Positions 11,928 through 28,311 of a stretch of DNA of 64,000 nt are shown in pieces. This stretch comes from Udeniomyces pyricola. Lineage: Eukaryota > Basidiomycota > Tremellomycetes > Cystofilobasidiales > Mrakiaceae. Where the stretch lies: positions 1,089,142 to 1,153,141 of the forward strand of contig BCIK01000005.1 in NCBI GenBank assembly GCA_039545295.1. Direction: 5' to 3'. The notes beneath the pieces were generated by a model, which ran no database searches, was not told where the DNA came from, and saw only the letters and a program-made list of their open reading frames with translations. The position numbers and the translations under genes are program-made. How positions within the stretch are numbered: the first letter of the stretch is position 1; each line of letters begins with the position of its first letter.

Positions 11928-12908
11928 AGCAGCCTATACGGCTTATACATGGGCATTGAGTGATGTCCATCAGGGCTCGAATAGGCGAGAGCAAAGAACA
12001 CTTTGCACAGCTGATCTCTCCTTTGTGAGTGAAAAAGGTCGTCATGGCGGGAATTGCAGGGACTCACTCTCAAGGGCCATGGCATGGTTTTGAGGCTGTC
12101 CGTTTTCCTTGCAGTGTTGCTCGTACGCACGGACTGCAGCAAAGGACTGTTTCCAGATATGAGCGCGAAGAGAGCCCGGGGAGAGGGGGTGAGACGATGG
12201 AGGAGGACAGAGATGGAGTCAGCCATCTCACATCGCGCATGACGTGTATATAGGAGACATATATATGGTACTGCGCCAACTGCGGGCGAGGCCGGATAAC
12301 CTCGAAGGTTCCCCTTCCACGTTTGTCCCTCAGCTGATCTACAGGATCTGACTGTTGATTACTGGCAACTATGTTGGTTGCTTGATCTTGACTCGACCCA
12401 AACTGGATGGAAGGGTACGTACGGCAGCACCAGCTACGAGTTCATGTCCTATAGATGCCAATGCGACATCGCATACCATGGGTTCACAGCGAGTGGAGAG
12501 GTCGACAGAAGGGGGGAGGGGGAGGGGGGCAGAGTTGTAGTTCGGCGACCGTGCGGGTTCATGACAGTCGGAGATGAAGAGACCATAACAAGACGGGGGT
12601 CCGTGCGTCAGCTCGTGATGTGATGGCAACCCTTCCATCTCCTCATCACATCTCGTCCCTCTTCGGACCCTCTTTGGCAAACGCCTGGTGCAATTCTCAT
12701 CATCATCATCATCTAGCCCGTGGTAGATCTGATGACAGATCCGTAGACTCATCATGATGTCTCGCTCGACTTTGGCCAAATGACGTCGACGTCGACCTCA
12801 GGGGAAACCTAACTTACCGACGCTGCCCTTGTGCTCTTGGGGTACGCCCTGCAAGGTGTTGTAGTCGGCGTTCGCCTGAGAGCTTTCGAAGAAGTCAAAG
12901 AGACCCAT
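11123..12908 (-). CDS. CipC-family small stress protein with Gly/Arg-rich tail
   Basis: The N-terminal core matches the fungal CipC (concanamycin-induced protein C) family, small cytosolic proteins induced by stress or during infection in several fungi, with unknown biochemical role. Exons on the minus strand are 12818-12908, 12423-12448, 12068-12146, 11568-11779 and 11123-11392, totalling 225 residues. The family signatures are all present in order: MGLFDFF, GHELVAGAASF, AVRAYEQHCKENGQP, IIAGLAGAEVDKLIETKGLD, then a Lys/Ala/Gln-rich helix ending AAEALHQSGQF. The last exon (residues 137-225) is not part of the family as I know it. It is a low-complexity tail of GGY/RGG-like and EERREERREE repeats. 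A TATA-like box sits about 140 bases upstream. Introns are unusually long (268-355 bases for the first three). The core assignment is firm; the function of the tail is unknown. Confidence 0.85.
11894..11925. repeat. Poly-C tract followed by poly-A, in a CipC-like intron
   Basis: Twenty-two consecutive C residues (11894-11915) are followed directly by ten A residues. It lies in the intron between exons 3 and 4 of the CipC-like gene, where it reads as T10 then G22 on the coding strand. Confidence 0.85.
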
Positions 12909-12991
12909 GATGTGTTGATGGTTGAGATGTGATTAGGGTGGAGGGTGGCTTACGAGTAGGGGAAGGGGAGGGATGAGACTGATATGGAGGT

Positions 12992-13033
12992 GATGGTTGA
13001 AGGGAAGAGGTAGATGGTTGAAGGGAAGAGGTA
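12992..13033. repeat. 21-bp tandem duplication upstream of the CipC-like gene
   Basis: The 21-mer beginning GATGGTTGAAGGGAAGAGG occurs twice head to tail (12992-13012 and 13013-13033). It lies between the CipC-like start codon and its TATA-like box, so it falls in the probable 5' leader. Confidence 0.8.
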
Positions 13034-13045
13034 AATGGGGTCGGT

Positions 13046-13054
13046 CTATTTATA
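13046..13054 (-). promoter_or_regulatory. TATA-like box of the CipC-like gene
   Basis: The minus strand reads TATAAATAG here, a close match to the TATA consensus. It lies about 138 bases upstream of the ATG at 12908, with the duplicated 21-mer in between. A strong TATA box fits an inducible stress gene, which is what is known for CipC family members. Confidence 0.55.
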
Positions 13055-14741
13055 CATAAATGAGGGAATGAGATGTGTTAGCCGGTGACGGACCACTCAT
13101 CACATAAATGCGAAGCGATGAACTAGCGGGAACTTTTGGAAAAAAGAAAAAACAGAAAAAAAAAGAAAAGAGAACAATACATGCCGCGCCTTTGAGCTTC
13201 GAGTACGTTCGAGCTCCGTCATAATGGCAAATTGCTCGATCAACAGTTCGTTTTTATAATTATCTCGACTCCATCATCGCCTTTCATCACTCTCGGCACC
13301 CCGCATGATTGATCGCCGGCGTCGACGTCAATTCGACGACTACTGGTACGTCACGACTTAGTCTAGCCTCATCACAGCATCATATGCATTGATATTCATA
13401 CGTAAGGGTAAGAAGATGATGAGGTCGGACTACTGGGACAGTGTCATCTCGCACCCATATATATCCAAAGTATCGAATACAGGACACCGTGACGTACACG
13501 GCGCGCGGCATGAACATATCATGCGGCGTAGATGCACTCATGGTTCGCCGCGCCTGGATTGCACGAACTTCTATATATTCCTACGTGACTGCGCACGCGG
13601 TCGTTGAGCTTCCAAATAAAAAATCGTGGACGTCGACGTATATAACCGAACCAGTGTGCGACTATCGACTACTTCCAGTGTGTTTGTTGGCCATCTCTCG
13701 ACTCCCATATAGAAAGATGACGAGAGGGAGCAGGAAATTGGGACAACGTCGACTCAGGTAAATATCGCAGATGAGTTCAAAAGAAAGAAAAAGAATAAGA
13801 AGGAGGGAAAGAAAAGATCGGTCATGCATGTAAAGTGAAGAGGAATCCCAAACGATTAAAAAGCGGCTTATATTGAGTCCGGGTCCGATTCGACATGCAG
13901 GCGCTATAAAAGCGATTGAGTACCATCCACGTACACTGCTTGGGAGATCAACCCCGATCGTCTAGCTAGTGCAGCGGAATGACCTGGAACAGGTGCCAAC
14001 AAAGATCAGAGCCGCAAGGAAGAAAAAAAGACACCAGAGAGAGAAATATATATAGCGGGGGTGGGGGTGAGGTGGAATCTAGGTAGGTCAAGAGAAAGAG
14101 GAAGCCAAAAAGAAAGGAAGGGAAGAGAGAATCACACGAGGGAAGAAGGATCTGTGTCTTTTAATTGGCCACACATGTAAAAACACGAGGAAACGAGGGA
14201 AGGAAAAAAAAGAGAGAGAAAGAGAGAGAGAAGACTAGAGTTGATTGCTACATGGGAGAAGGCAGGTCAGAAGCGAAGGGCAAACGAGAGAGGAAGTCAA
14301 TTTGAGAAGGACAGAGCAAAAGATGGAATGAGAAATTGAAAAGAGAGAGCGGAGAAGAAAGAAAGAGTCTGGACGTGAGTTGATCCAGCTTTGATGAGTG
14401 ATACAGCAGGTGGGTCTTCAGGACAAAACGCAACGGAGAAAAGAAAGGGAGAAGAAAGTTGTAAAAGGAAGGAACCAAGTGCAAGGGGGAAAAAAAGGGG
14501 GAAAAGTAGTTTTATATATATAGGTGTATGTGGTGTATTGTAATGCAAGGACGGGTTGTGTCCCAAACGGTCCTCAACTAAGCCGATAAAAAGGGTAAAA
14601 CTGCCAGCCTCATCCTCCTCTTCAATTCTCCCCCCCCCCCGGGGCCCTCCTTTACCCTGTACATCATCCGCCGTTGAGTCCCGTCGGACGTCTAAAAAGG
14701 ATCCCCTCGTTCCTTTCGCCCCCCGTACGAATATGATACGA
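13055..14741. other. Upstream region of CipC-like gene and 3' flank of the large phosphatase
   Basis: No gene is supported here. From about 13750 to 14500 the plus strand is strongly purine-rich with long GA and GAAA runs, which means the phosphatase transcript would have a pyrimidine-rich 3' flank. Open frames on either strand are low complexity. Confidence 0.5.
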
Positions 14742-20062
<5,321 letters not shown>

Positions 20063-20888
20063 GGTGGTGGTGAGTGCAGACGGAAACCGGGCGCCGGGTC
20101 AGAAGAAGCGGCGGGAAAGGGATATATGCGTGGACGGTAGGAAGGAGATGTCAAAAGGCGGTAAAATGCTCAACCGGAAAGGGAAGAGCGAGAGTAATGG
20201 GGAACAAAGGGGAAAAGAGAGAGAGAGAAAGAGAGAGGGAAGACGACCAGAGGGTGAGGTGGAAGAGGATAGGCGGCGACCTGGGAGCTGCAAGGTGTTC
20301 GAACAGACGGAGAGATAGGGCGAGAAAGAGAGAGGGCGAAAGGCAGAAGGAAACACACGCCCGTACGTGGGTGATCGGGGCTAGAGTGAGGTAAAAGGCG
20401 TGTAGGTGGACGATGACGGTATCGGGGAGGGCGAGACTGGTAAGAGGGATGAAGGAGGGCTAGGTCAAGCGGGATGTGTGTGCTGAGCAGCTGGAGAGGA
20501 GCGAGAGAGGGGAAGGTGAGTAAAACGGACGGACGAGAAAGGGTTGAGAATCTATGACGTGTTTCTGCCTTTGGTCTTTTGAATTTCCACTTTGTGCTTC
20601 CATTTCCCTTTTCTTTTTGTCTTTTCTCGTTGACACTTGTCGCGACGTCGTGCTTTTAAGCTGATGGCATGATCGTTCATTCACATCGAACAACACTCCG
20701 CCAATCCTCATCATCGTACACAGAACATTCAAATCGCCCCTTCATCTTGCCAAACCCTCCGCCAGTACGCTCACCTTCAAGCCTGCCCAGCTAGCTGCCG
20801 CGCTCTTGCGCGCTCGCTAAATCCTAAATCTCACCCGACCCACGTTCTCGTCGATCATCCCCCACTCTAGCCCCTCTCGAAAACCCTC
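20063..20888. promoter_or_regulatory. Upstream region of the large phosphatase
   Basis: This 826-base gap lies between the phosphatase start (20062, minus) and the end of the CCCH-protein gene (20889, minus). On the transcribed strand the 300 bases before the ATG are strongly CT-rich, as in several other leaders in this window. I see no additional gene. Confidence 0.45.
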
Positions 20889-23800
20889 CTACTCATCTGC
20901 CAGAATCGCCAAAGCTTCCGCTCTCTTGTCCTCCCAAATCTTACCCTTGGTCTCCCACGCCTTCAACCTCTCCTCGAGGCCAGAGATATAGGCCCTCGCT
21001 CCCTCTCGTTCCCTGTCCAACTGAGCCTGTAATGCCCCAGTTTTGATGCACTCGCTCGCCAGCTTGACCTCGGCCAAGCGAAGACTCGTTCGGAGAGACG
21101 ACATCAACGCCGAGTCATCCTCGTTCGGGGAAGTAGCGGCTGTCGAGGTCGGCACGGATGCACTAGACTTTGAGGGCGCAGCTAGCACCGGAACGGGGGT
21201 CGAGGCAGCGGAGGCTGGAGCAGCAGCAGCCGTAATCGTGGGTGCCTGTGTCGGTGTCGACGTTGATCTGACTACTGACGCAAGAGTTGAAGTTGATGTT
21301 GACGGTCTCGCTCGTACAGATGTTGAGGTCAAAGTTGGAGTGGTCACGTTGAATGTAGCGGGCGGTGGGACGGTGACGGTATCGTTGATAGTCGAGGAAA
21401 CTGGCGGGACTCTTGACGAAGCAGGCAAAACAGAGATAGGAGCAGTCACAGGGGGTAATTTGGGTCTTGGAGACAGTTCCTGGTTGAATACAGCGGTCGC
21501 AGTCTTCCGAGGCGCAACCTCGCGCGGGCGCGCCGAGACAAGTCGTGGGAAACCCTCAGTCGATACTATAAGTTCGGCGAAAGGCATCGACGGAGATTCT
21601 TGGACGGGTTCAAGTGAGCCTTCAATCAAGTCGATAATGTCATCATCTTCTTCCTTGGTCGTGATCTCGTCCTGACCAGCTTGAGCCTCGCCCTCGGGGA
21701 TGGTGTTCGATGCCGGAACTCCGTCCTTGGCTGGATTGTCAACATCCATGGCATCGTTGACGTCCAACGGAAGGTCGAGGTGAGCCATAAACTCCTCAAA
21801 CGCATCGGATGAGTCTCCATCGTCCCCACCTGGAGTCTGACCTGATTCACTGGAGGTAACGCTTGAGGGTTGCTCGCCTCTGGCCTTAGATCGCTTCGGG
21901 CGTTCGTCGACGTTGCTGACCACGCTACCAGGCCTCTTCTTGCTAGCCTTATTGTTGGGACCGTTACCGGGGCGACCGGCGACCTGATCCATGTAGTCAG
22001 CGTCGTAGTCGGGCAGGCGATAACCAAAGTCGCGTCGATTACAGTCGGGGTGATGATGTTCGAGATATATGGGCAGGTAAGGCGGATTGAGTTGGCACCA
22101 GTCTCGGCCTTCGATGACGCCTCGGCCGCAAGTGATGACACCGGCACGATGGGCCTTTTCGGCGTATTCTTTCCTGTAGTATGGACACAATGGCACATGG
22201 GAGAGAGAACGAGTGAATTTGATAGCCTGCGGATGTGACTTGTACAGGCTGATTAGATAAATAGCACGGAGAGACTAAGAGCGGGTACTTACCAAGTCTT
22301 GATCCCTTCCCTTGCGTAAAGGTCTCGACCAGTCCTCTTGATCAACTCACTCGCGACTTGCGACATGAGAGGAGTCTGTTTCCTGGCTTCGGTAAGAAAG
22401 ATGACCGTTTGGATGAGTTCGTCGTAAGATCGGGCGATTTGAGGGTCGGGCCTTAATCTTCCGGTTTGGGATGTGGAACTTGATGTGGCGGGAGCTGAGC
22501 TAGAACTGTCTCGAGCGGTAGCGTAATGATTGTGCTTCGCAGACGAGTGACGAACTGGCTCGAGGACATCCGGGTCTTCGGCGGGGCTGACATGTCTGTG
22601 GAACCAAGGACCACGACCATGCAAAGAATGAAATTGATAGTGAGCAGTTGGCACGAAGCCATCGGTTGGAGCGAGTCCAGAGGGACAGGCGTACGGGTAA
22701 GGGCAATCCGATACTCGGCAATCCTCGTTGGCGTAGTACCAGCACGGGGCCTTGGGTGAATGGCTCTTTTGACACCAGAGTCCTTGGTTGCAGGTGCCTC
22801 GCTTCTGGAATGATCGGCAGCCGGCTTCAAATTGTAGAGTGTGCGCAAAGTCGCACTAATGTTGGTTATGATAGGTCAACGTGACAAAAGGGGGGACAAT
22901 GTTCAGGGACCGACGAGGTCAGGGAAACAAAAATGAATGGCAGCGGAAGCATCATCATGACCCGTGTTCAAAATTCCCAAATCGAAAGGTTGAGGCTCAG
23001 ACAGGTATACGTGTAGGAGGAAGGAACTGACGTCTCGACCAAGTTCCGCGGATCGGCAGAGCTCACCCTCGGTATAAGAAACACAGATCTTGCCTGTGAG
23101 AATGGATATTGAGCAGGGTAGACAGTCCAGAGAGGTACATCGCATCAGCCGCTAAGACCCAAAGGCCAAGAGCATGAGAATAAAGAACGGCCGTACTCCT
23201 CCAGTTGAGAGGTTTGCCAGGTGGAAATTCCAATGGGCCAGGGAGACAGTTATTGACGATGAACTCATGGCGGGCGGTGAGCTTGGGTTTGCCTTTAGTC
23301 TTGGGCTCGGTCTTGCCCTCAGACGGGTAAAGTCGATCGAGAAGAGAAACCTGACTGTTGTTTGAGACCTGCCGCTCTCGCTCGACAGATGATCTGTGTC
23401 GGGGCTCCCGACTTGACTCTCGTTCTCGGTCACGGAATCCTTCGGGGCCAGGGTGTTTGCGCTCGCGCATAGCGTCCCGTCGTACTTCGTCTTCTCGGTA
23501 ACGTTGACTCCTATACATAGTTACATGGCGGGAGTCATCTTCGTGGCGAGCGGGATACTCAAGCGGATTGTCGCCAGATCGAGAAACACGTCTTTCTTGG
23601 TTCCCTTGCGAAGGTGATGGCGCCGGAGCAGTGTGGTTAGTCGGGCGAGAGGTGCTCGAGGTAGATTGCTCGTCGTTCTTGGTTCGTTTGCTATGAATCT
23701 CGCCCTCCTCGAGACCCGAATCGTCAGGTACCACAGATCGTTTATGGGCTGAGTTTGCATGTTCAGCCGAAACAACTGAACTACCGGTCGTTGCAGAGGC

Positions 23801-24861
23801 TGAGCCGTTGAAGGGCGAACGGTGCCGAGTGGTTTGAGGGGCAGACCACTTCAAGACAGCTAGATCTAAGCTAGCAGTATCTGCGGCGTTGTTGGGGGCT
23901 GACGCGGCGGATTTGAGAATACCATCAGATGCCAAGGTCTTGGGAGCGGCGGCAAATGACGAGTTGGGAGGTGAAGATGAAGCAACTGTAGATGAGGAGG
24001 TGATTGTTGAATCCTGGATCGAGATCGAGGTACTTCTTCTGGAGTTGGTCTCGGGACGCGCAGAGACCTCACTGGAGACACGTCGAACGGCAGCTATCAG
24101 AGGCAATACAAGGTTAGACCAAAGTTCAGCACATGAGCACACCCCATCAATGCGTAGCCTATCCAAGGATCACCTCATCCACTCTTCGCCCTCCTTGTCT
24201 CAGCTCGTGTCCAAGCAAAACCCGTGCAGGAGTGTTGCCGACAGAACGTGCGAGACCTACGACCAATTGATGACGACGACGGCTCCCTTGCCGTCCTCAG
24301 ATCAACCCGCATTCGTCCCTGGCTCTTGATGACCGCGCCGTACCTATCGGTGCGGTTCCTCGGTACACCACTGCCCATCGCAAGCTTGCGAGCAACACGC
24401 TCTTGGTAAATGCGCTCGCGTTCCTGAGAGCGCTCTCGAGCGGCTCGTTCTTCTGCTTCTTGCTCGGATTCCATTCTCCGGCCGCAGCTTAGTGTGGAGC
24501 CGACTTGAGGCGCTTCATGGGAACGATGCCGTGGCAAGTCGCGAGTGTAGGCTGATGAAGCGGTTGACGAAGGCTCGCGAGAGGCTTCAGCTCGAGCCCC
24601 TCGGCCCTCCTCGCGATTGCTGCCATTAGCCTTGGTATTTTCTTGAGATCGAGAGGGGTATGTGGCCGACGATGAATGCTCGGAAGAGTCGGGCAAGACG
24701 CGCTCGACTTCTCCTCGAGGGTTATAGTTATCAACTGTTCGAATGTGGCCATGAGATGGCACCCGCTCACGTCTGGGTCCCGAGGGAACGGCTTTGGCCG
24801 GAGGCGTGGCGATGGCGGTGGCGTCTGCCAGGTTGTGTCTGGTTGATGAGAGATCACTCAT
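20889..24861 (-). CDS. CCCH zinc-finger protein, function unknown
   Basis: I do not recognise an orthologue. Exons on the minus strand are 24264-24861, 23197-24093, 23032-23093, 22293-22855 and 20889-22173, giving 1134 residues in frame; the donor at 24264 is the least certain. The first 470 residues are Ser/Arg/Glu-rich with RERSQERERIYQER-like charged stretches, as in RNA-processing proteins. A compact Cys-rich core follows. Finger 1 is C502-x8-C511-x8-C520-x3-H524. Finger 2 is C532-x8-C541-x5-C547-x3-H551, the canonical CCCH spacing. A third group, C557-x7-C565-x4-C570-x5-C576, lacks an obvious His. A conserved-looking helical segment near GIKTWKEYAEKAHRAGVITCGRG follows. The rest is Ser/Thr/Pro/acidic with a C-terminal coiled coil. 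RNA binding is plausible from the finger type but is inference. Confidence 0.75.
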
Positions 24862-25440
24862 GGTGATGAGATGGAGTGGAAAAGTTGTGGAGGAAGCTTG
24901 ACTGTCGCAGCTAAGGGCTGTGGAAAGGGTAAGAAGTAGGTAAAGGGGGGGGGGGGGAGAGAGAGAGAGAGAGCGTCGCGGTATGGAATCCAGCCAGGTG
25001 CCATGTGTATACCCGACCCTTGTTTGACACGTCATCTGCACGCGTACGTCGACCCCCCTCTCCCCCTCCCCCCAACAACCTAACAACCTTGCGGAGGTCC
25101 GATATATTCCATTTAAACAATTCAAGGCTATGGAACGACAACGTATCACGCGACAAATCATCCCACGATCAATCGTCATATCAGGCCACCATATCAGCCA
25201 ACGCGTCCAATCTTTTCAGCACGCGTCACGCGTCGAAGAAGAAGAAGAAAAAAAGTAAAAAAAAAAAAAGTTTCTCCTATTCTGACAATGCGGTAACTCA
25301 GTCTGGTATTCATTCAACTGCAGTGAACGTCTCCTCCATCGTACCAACAAACAATCAAGATACGTTTAAATATACAATGTTGCTCACAAACACCTATAGT
25401 TTGAACAGCCATCAAGCGTATGCACTAGGAGACTCGGTAA
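24862..25440. promoter_or_regulatory. Upstream region of the CCCH-protein gene
   Basis: The gap separates the CCCH-protein start from the end of the compact phosphatase on the same strand. It contains a G run and GA repeat at 24946-24972 and an A-rich tract near 25225-25270. No gene is seen. Confidence 0.45.
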
Positions 25441-27353
25441 CTATTTCCAGTTCCCCATAGCAACCCTCGTGACAAGATCGACCTGCTCCCACGTCTCAAC
25501 CTGAAGGCGAACAACGGTATGCGCAGACATGCAAAACGACGGTCAGAGCATGCAGGAGCGAACATCCAACAGCGAATGCTGGCAGACGATATATGAAGCA
25601 GGGGGTGGGCCGGGGGGGGGGGGGGCAATCACTCACCATCATACACCTCTGCTCTCGACACCAATCAATCACAATCGCAACTGGATCGTCCTCAATCTCG
25701 CTGTCTAGCGGTCCGAGCGGACTCAACGGTGGCCGAGGGAAACTCGTGGAGGGCGCCATGGACGTTCGGATTGATGAGGAAGGGGTTTTGAGCGACGACA
25801 GGAATGAGCCCGGGGGAGGAAGGGGTGAATCGACAATGGGAACCGAAGGAGAAGGGTACATGGGGAGCAAGCGCAGGAGCGAGCTGATAGCAATGAAACT
25901 GCCCGTTCGTCCGACGCCGGCTAGAAGCAGAGAGTTGGAAGGAGCCGTGAGAGACGTTATGGAAGATTAAGGGGCAAAAAGAAGGTTGTTGAGGTGACGT
26001 CAGTATTCCTTTGGAGGAAGATTGAACGATACTGTATGTTTTTTCCGCCTCATCCATTTGCCACTCAAACAAAACTCAGCACACGAGCCACTCTATATAT
26101 GTGTCAAGCAGTACTGACCTGAACAGTGTACGATGATGGGAGGGCCAAGAGATGTTGGGGAGTCCATAGCTGAGCAATGCGGTCCGGGGGTCGGCGGTAA
26201 GGAGGAGGATATAGGATTAGGAGAGAAGGAGATGTTTTGCGCGTCGACAAGTTTGATGAACCTGACCGTTATGATGGAATGAATGGAAGAAAAGAAAGCA
26301 AAAAAAAAAAAAAACGCCTGATGAGTTGCTAGCTCAACAGGAACACCAACAAAGCAAGAAGAGGAAGAGGAGCAGAGAGGCCGAACCGGACGAGTCTGCC
26401 TGTGGCATCTTCACCAGAAGGTACGCCCTTATCAGGCCACGTAGAAAAAAAGAGATGTCTGATGCGCTTCGATTGACGTCCTCCGTCCCAACTGAGTTCA
26501 AGATCCGTGATGAGGCAACCCTCGTTCGTATAATTGGATTCGCCAAGGTATCGTACTGTCAGCCCGTGGGGTAGCGATCGCAAGGGACGCGACCGAGTTG
26601 GGAGATACGGATCCGCCTTGAGGACACCTCGCTCAACGAGAGATGTCAGCTGGACGATGAGATTGGGTGTCGAAACGGGCGAACATCCTATGGCCGGGAT
26701 GAGGAGGGAATAGAAGGTCGAAATGGTCGTCGGCAAGGGCGCCTAATGGTTCCGGAAGCGGAATGGATGCGAGCACAAGGAAGAAGATTCCAGCGAAAGT
26801 CAGCGTTGAACCGGAGAAGCCTCGGAAGGAAAGGACCAGATGTGCATCCGAGGTGTGCACAGGGTTGATATATCGTCGACGTCGTCTTCCTGATCCAACG
26901 TCTGTTCGCAGACCCCAGGAACATCATCGAGTCATACGCCGGATGAATGCGAAAAGGGCGACGAGACAGGAGGGAGGCACAAGTGGAAGTAGAGGAAAGA
27001 AAGCCAAGTCCGGTCGTCCGCACCTGGCATGCAATCCACTTCCTTCCCCCATCGACCTCTTCAATCCAGTTGCCATTGATGTAGTCGTCCTCGCCCTCGA
27101 GTTTGGAGCAATGGATTCTGGATCGATTGTAAGGAAGGACATCGCCGTAGCGGTTCTTGCGACGGTTGGCCGGCGCGGTCGCATCGCTGGCGTCATAGGC
27201 GGTTGCTAAGGCTGGCGAAACTTGTGAGGGAGGGCACCCGGCCGAGGACGTCGTCGCCGCTCGGAGGGCCCGTCTCGTTCGCTCACGAGGAGAGAGCGCC
27301 GAGTGGATACGAGTGGAGAGCTGAGAGGGCTGGGAGGCAAGTGGATTGTGCAT
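25441..27353 (-). CDS. Compact protein tyrosine phosphatase (non-receptor, PTP1/Pyp-like)
   Basis: This is a single-domain protein tyrosine phosphatase. Exons on the minus strand are 27024-27353, 26387-26742, 26119-26261, 25637-25920 and 25441-25500, totalling 390 residues. In order it has NRYGDVLPYNRSRIH (the KNRY motif), DDYINGNWIE, the substrate-approach segment ACQAPLPTTISTFY, the WPD loop WPDKGVP at 212-218, and HCSAGVGRTGS with Cys275 and Arg281. The terminal Q-loop is degenerate: QRCMMVETWEQVDLV. A proline/serine-rich insertion of about 55 residues separates the catalytic loop from the last helix. The junction at 26387/26261 uses a GTTCGG donor and is chosen because it yields the expected GRLVRFIKLVD helix in frame. 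All catalytic residues are present. It lies upstream of the CCCH gene in the same direction and is the second PTP within 13 kb. Substrate is unknown. Confidence 0.88.
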
Positions 27354-27405
27354 GGGGAATGGGGTGAGGGATAGTTCGATAGTAATGTGGCGGCGTGGTT
27401 AGACG

Positions 27406-27636
27406 ATGGAGAGACGAGGTCGGTCAATCAGGATCATGAAGCCTGAGGAGCCCCAACCACTCGACATACTCGACCGGGAACGCGCGAACGAAATCTGGAA
27501 TACTCCTCCACCACAAGGTCTCAAATTTCAAATGATTTTCGAACATCCATCGGCGAAACCGGCGACTGCCGTCGTCGACTTATTGAATCGTTTTTATGAC
27601 TGTTCAACGTACGGACAACGCGTGAAATGGGGATGA
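27406..27636 (+). CDS. Hypothetical 76-residue protein (doubtful)
   Basis: An uninterrupted frame of 76 codons starts at an ATG and has a mixed, non-repetitive composition (PLDILDRERANEIW, then a hydrophobic stretch around residues 40-60). It lies 53 bases upstream of the compact phosphatase start, on the opposite strand, and could equally be part of that gene's leader in antisense. I recognise no family and no intron signals. It is kept only because its composition is less repetitive than other small frames nearby. Confidence 0.2.
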   Translation: MERRGRSIRIMKPEEPQPLDILDRERANEIWNTPPPQGLKFQMIFEHPSAKPATAVVDLLNRFYDCSTYGQRVKWG

Positions 27637-28311
27637 ATCCAAAGCTTGTTTCGACCCCAGGACCTTTGTCTAAAGTTGCATACGTTGGCTGTGGCATATG
27701 CATGTAGGTGGGTGTACCACGATAGATGTTAGCTGCTAATAACATGCGTGCATGCTATGGCCGGTCTGGCCGACGCCATCAAGAACCTGGGGCAAAACTA
27801 CCAACGCTCGACGCGCGACGAGCGATAAGTCGATGAGTGGACGAGCGCGCCCGTCAGGTGGTCGTCAATCTCGATCTCCTTCACGTGTCTGCTTGCCTGT
27901 CTTGGCCAATCTTGGCCTGCCGCTCCAAGTCGCTCTCAGATATCAGATGTTACGTATGCATGCTGTGTACAGCTTTCAGATCTCCCACCCCAGTCGACAG
28001 TTCTGTTGATAATTATGCATATCGCCCTTGCATCACTGCATCACATATGTATCTGGTTGACTGTCCGTCGTCGTCCTGTCAACATCCCAATCAACTAGCT
28101 AGACCCCACATCCTGACATGAACAATCATTTGACAACCTCAACGAGTCAACCCTCCCAATTACGCGCTCCAGCTGACTGACACGGCTGGACATGATCGAT
28201 GATCATGATCCTTCGCGTCTCGGATCTCGGCCTCCCTGGCCTCTCTCTGATCTACTACATTCTACAGCCACTACTAGCCAGCTTCCAGCTTGTTCCGACT
28301 TCGCTCTGCCA
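27637..28311. promoter_or_regulatory. Promoter region of mitochondrial PheRS
   Basis: This stretch precedes the PheRS start codon and, together with 27354-27636, separates it from the divergent phosphatase. It holds no convincing gene, repeat or RNA. Confidence 0.4.

Noticed and set aside
21043..21675. A 210-codon plus-strand frame rich in Val/Gly/Ala/Thr
   Set aside because: It is the antisense shadow of the Ser/Thr/Pro-rich part of the last exon of the CCCH protein.
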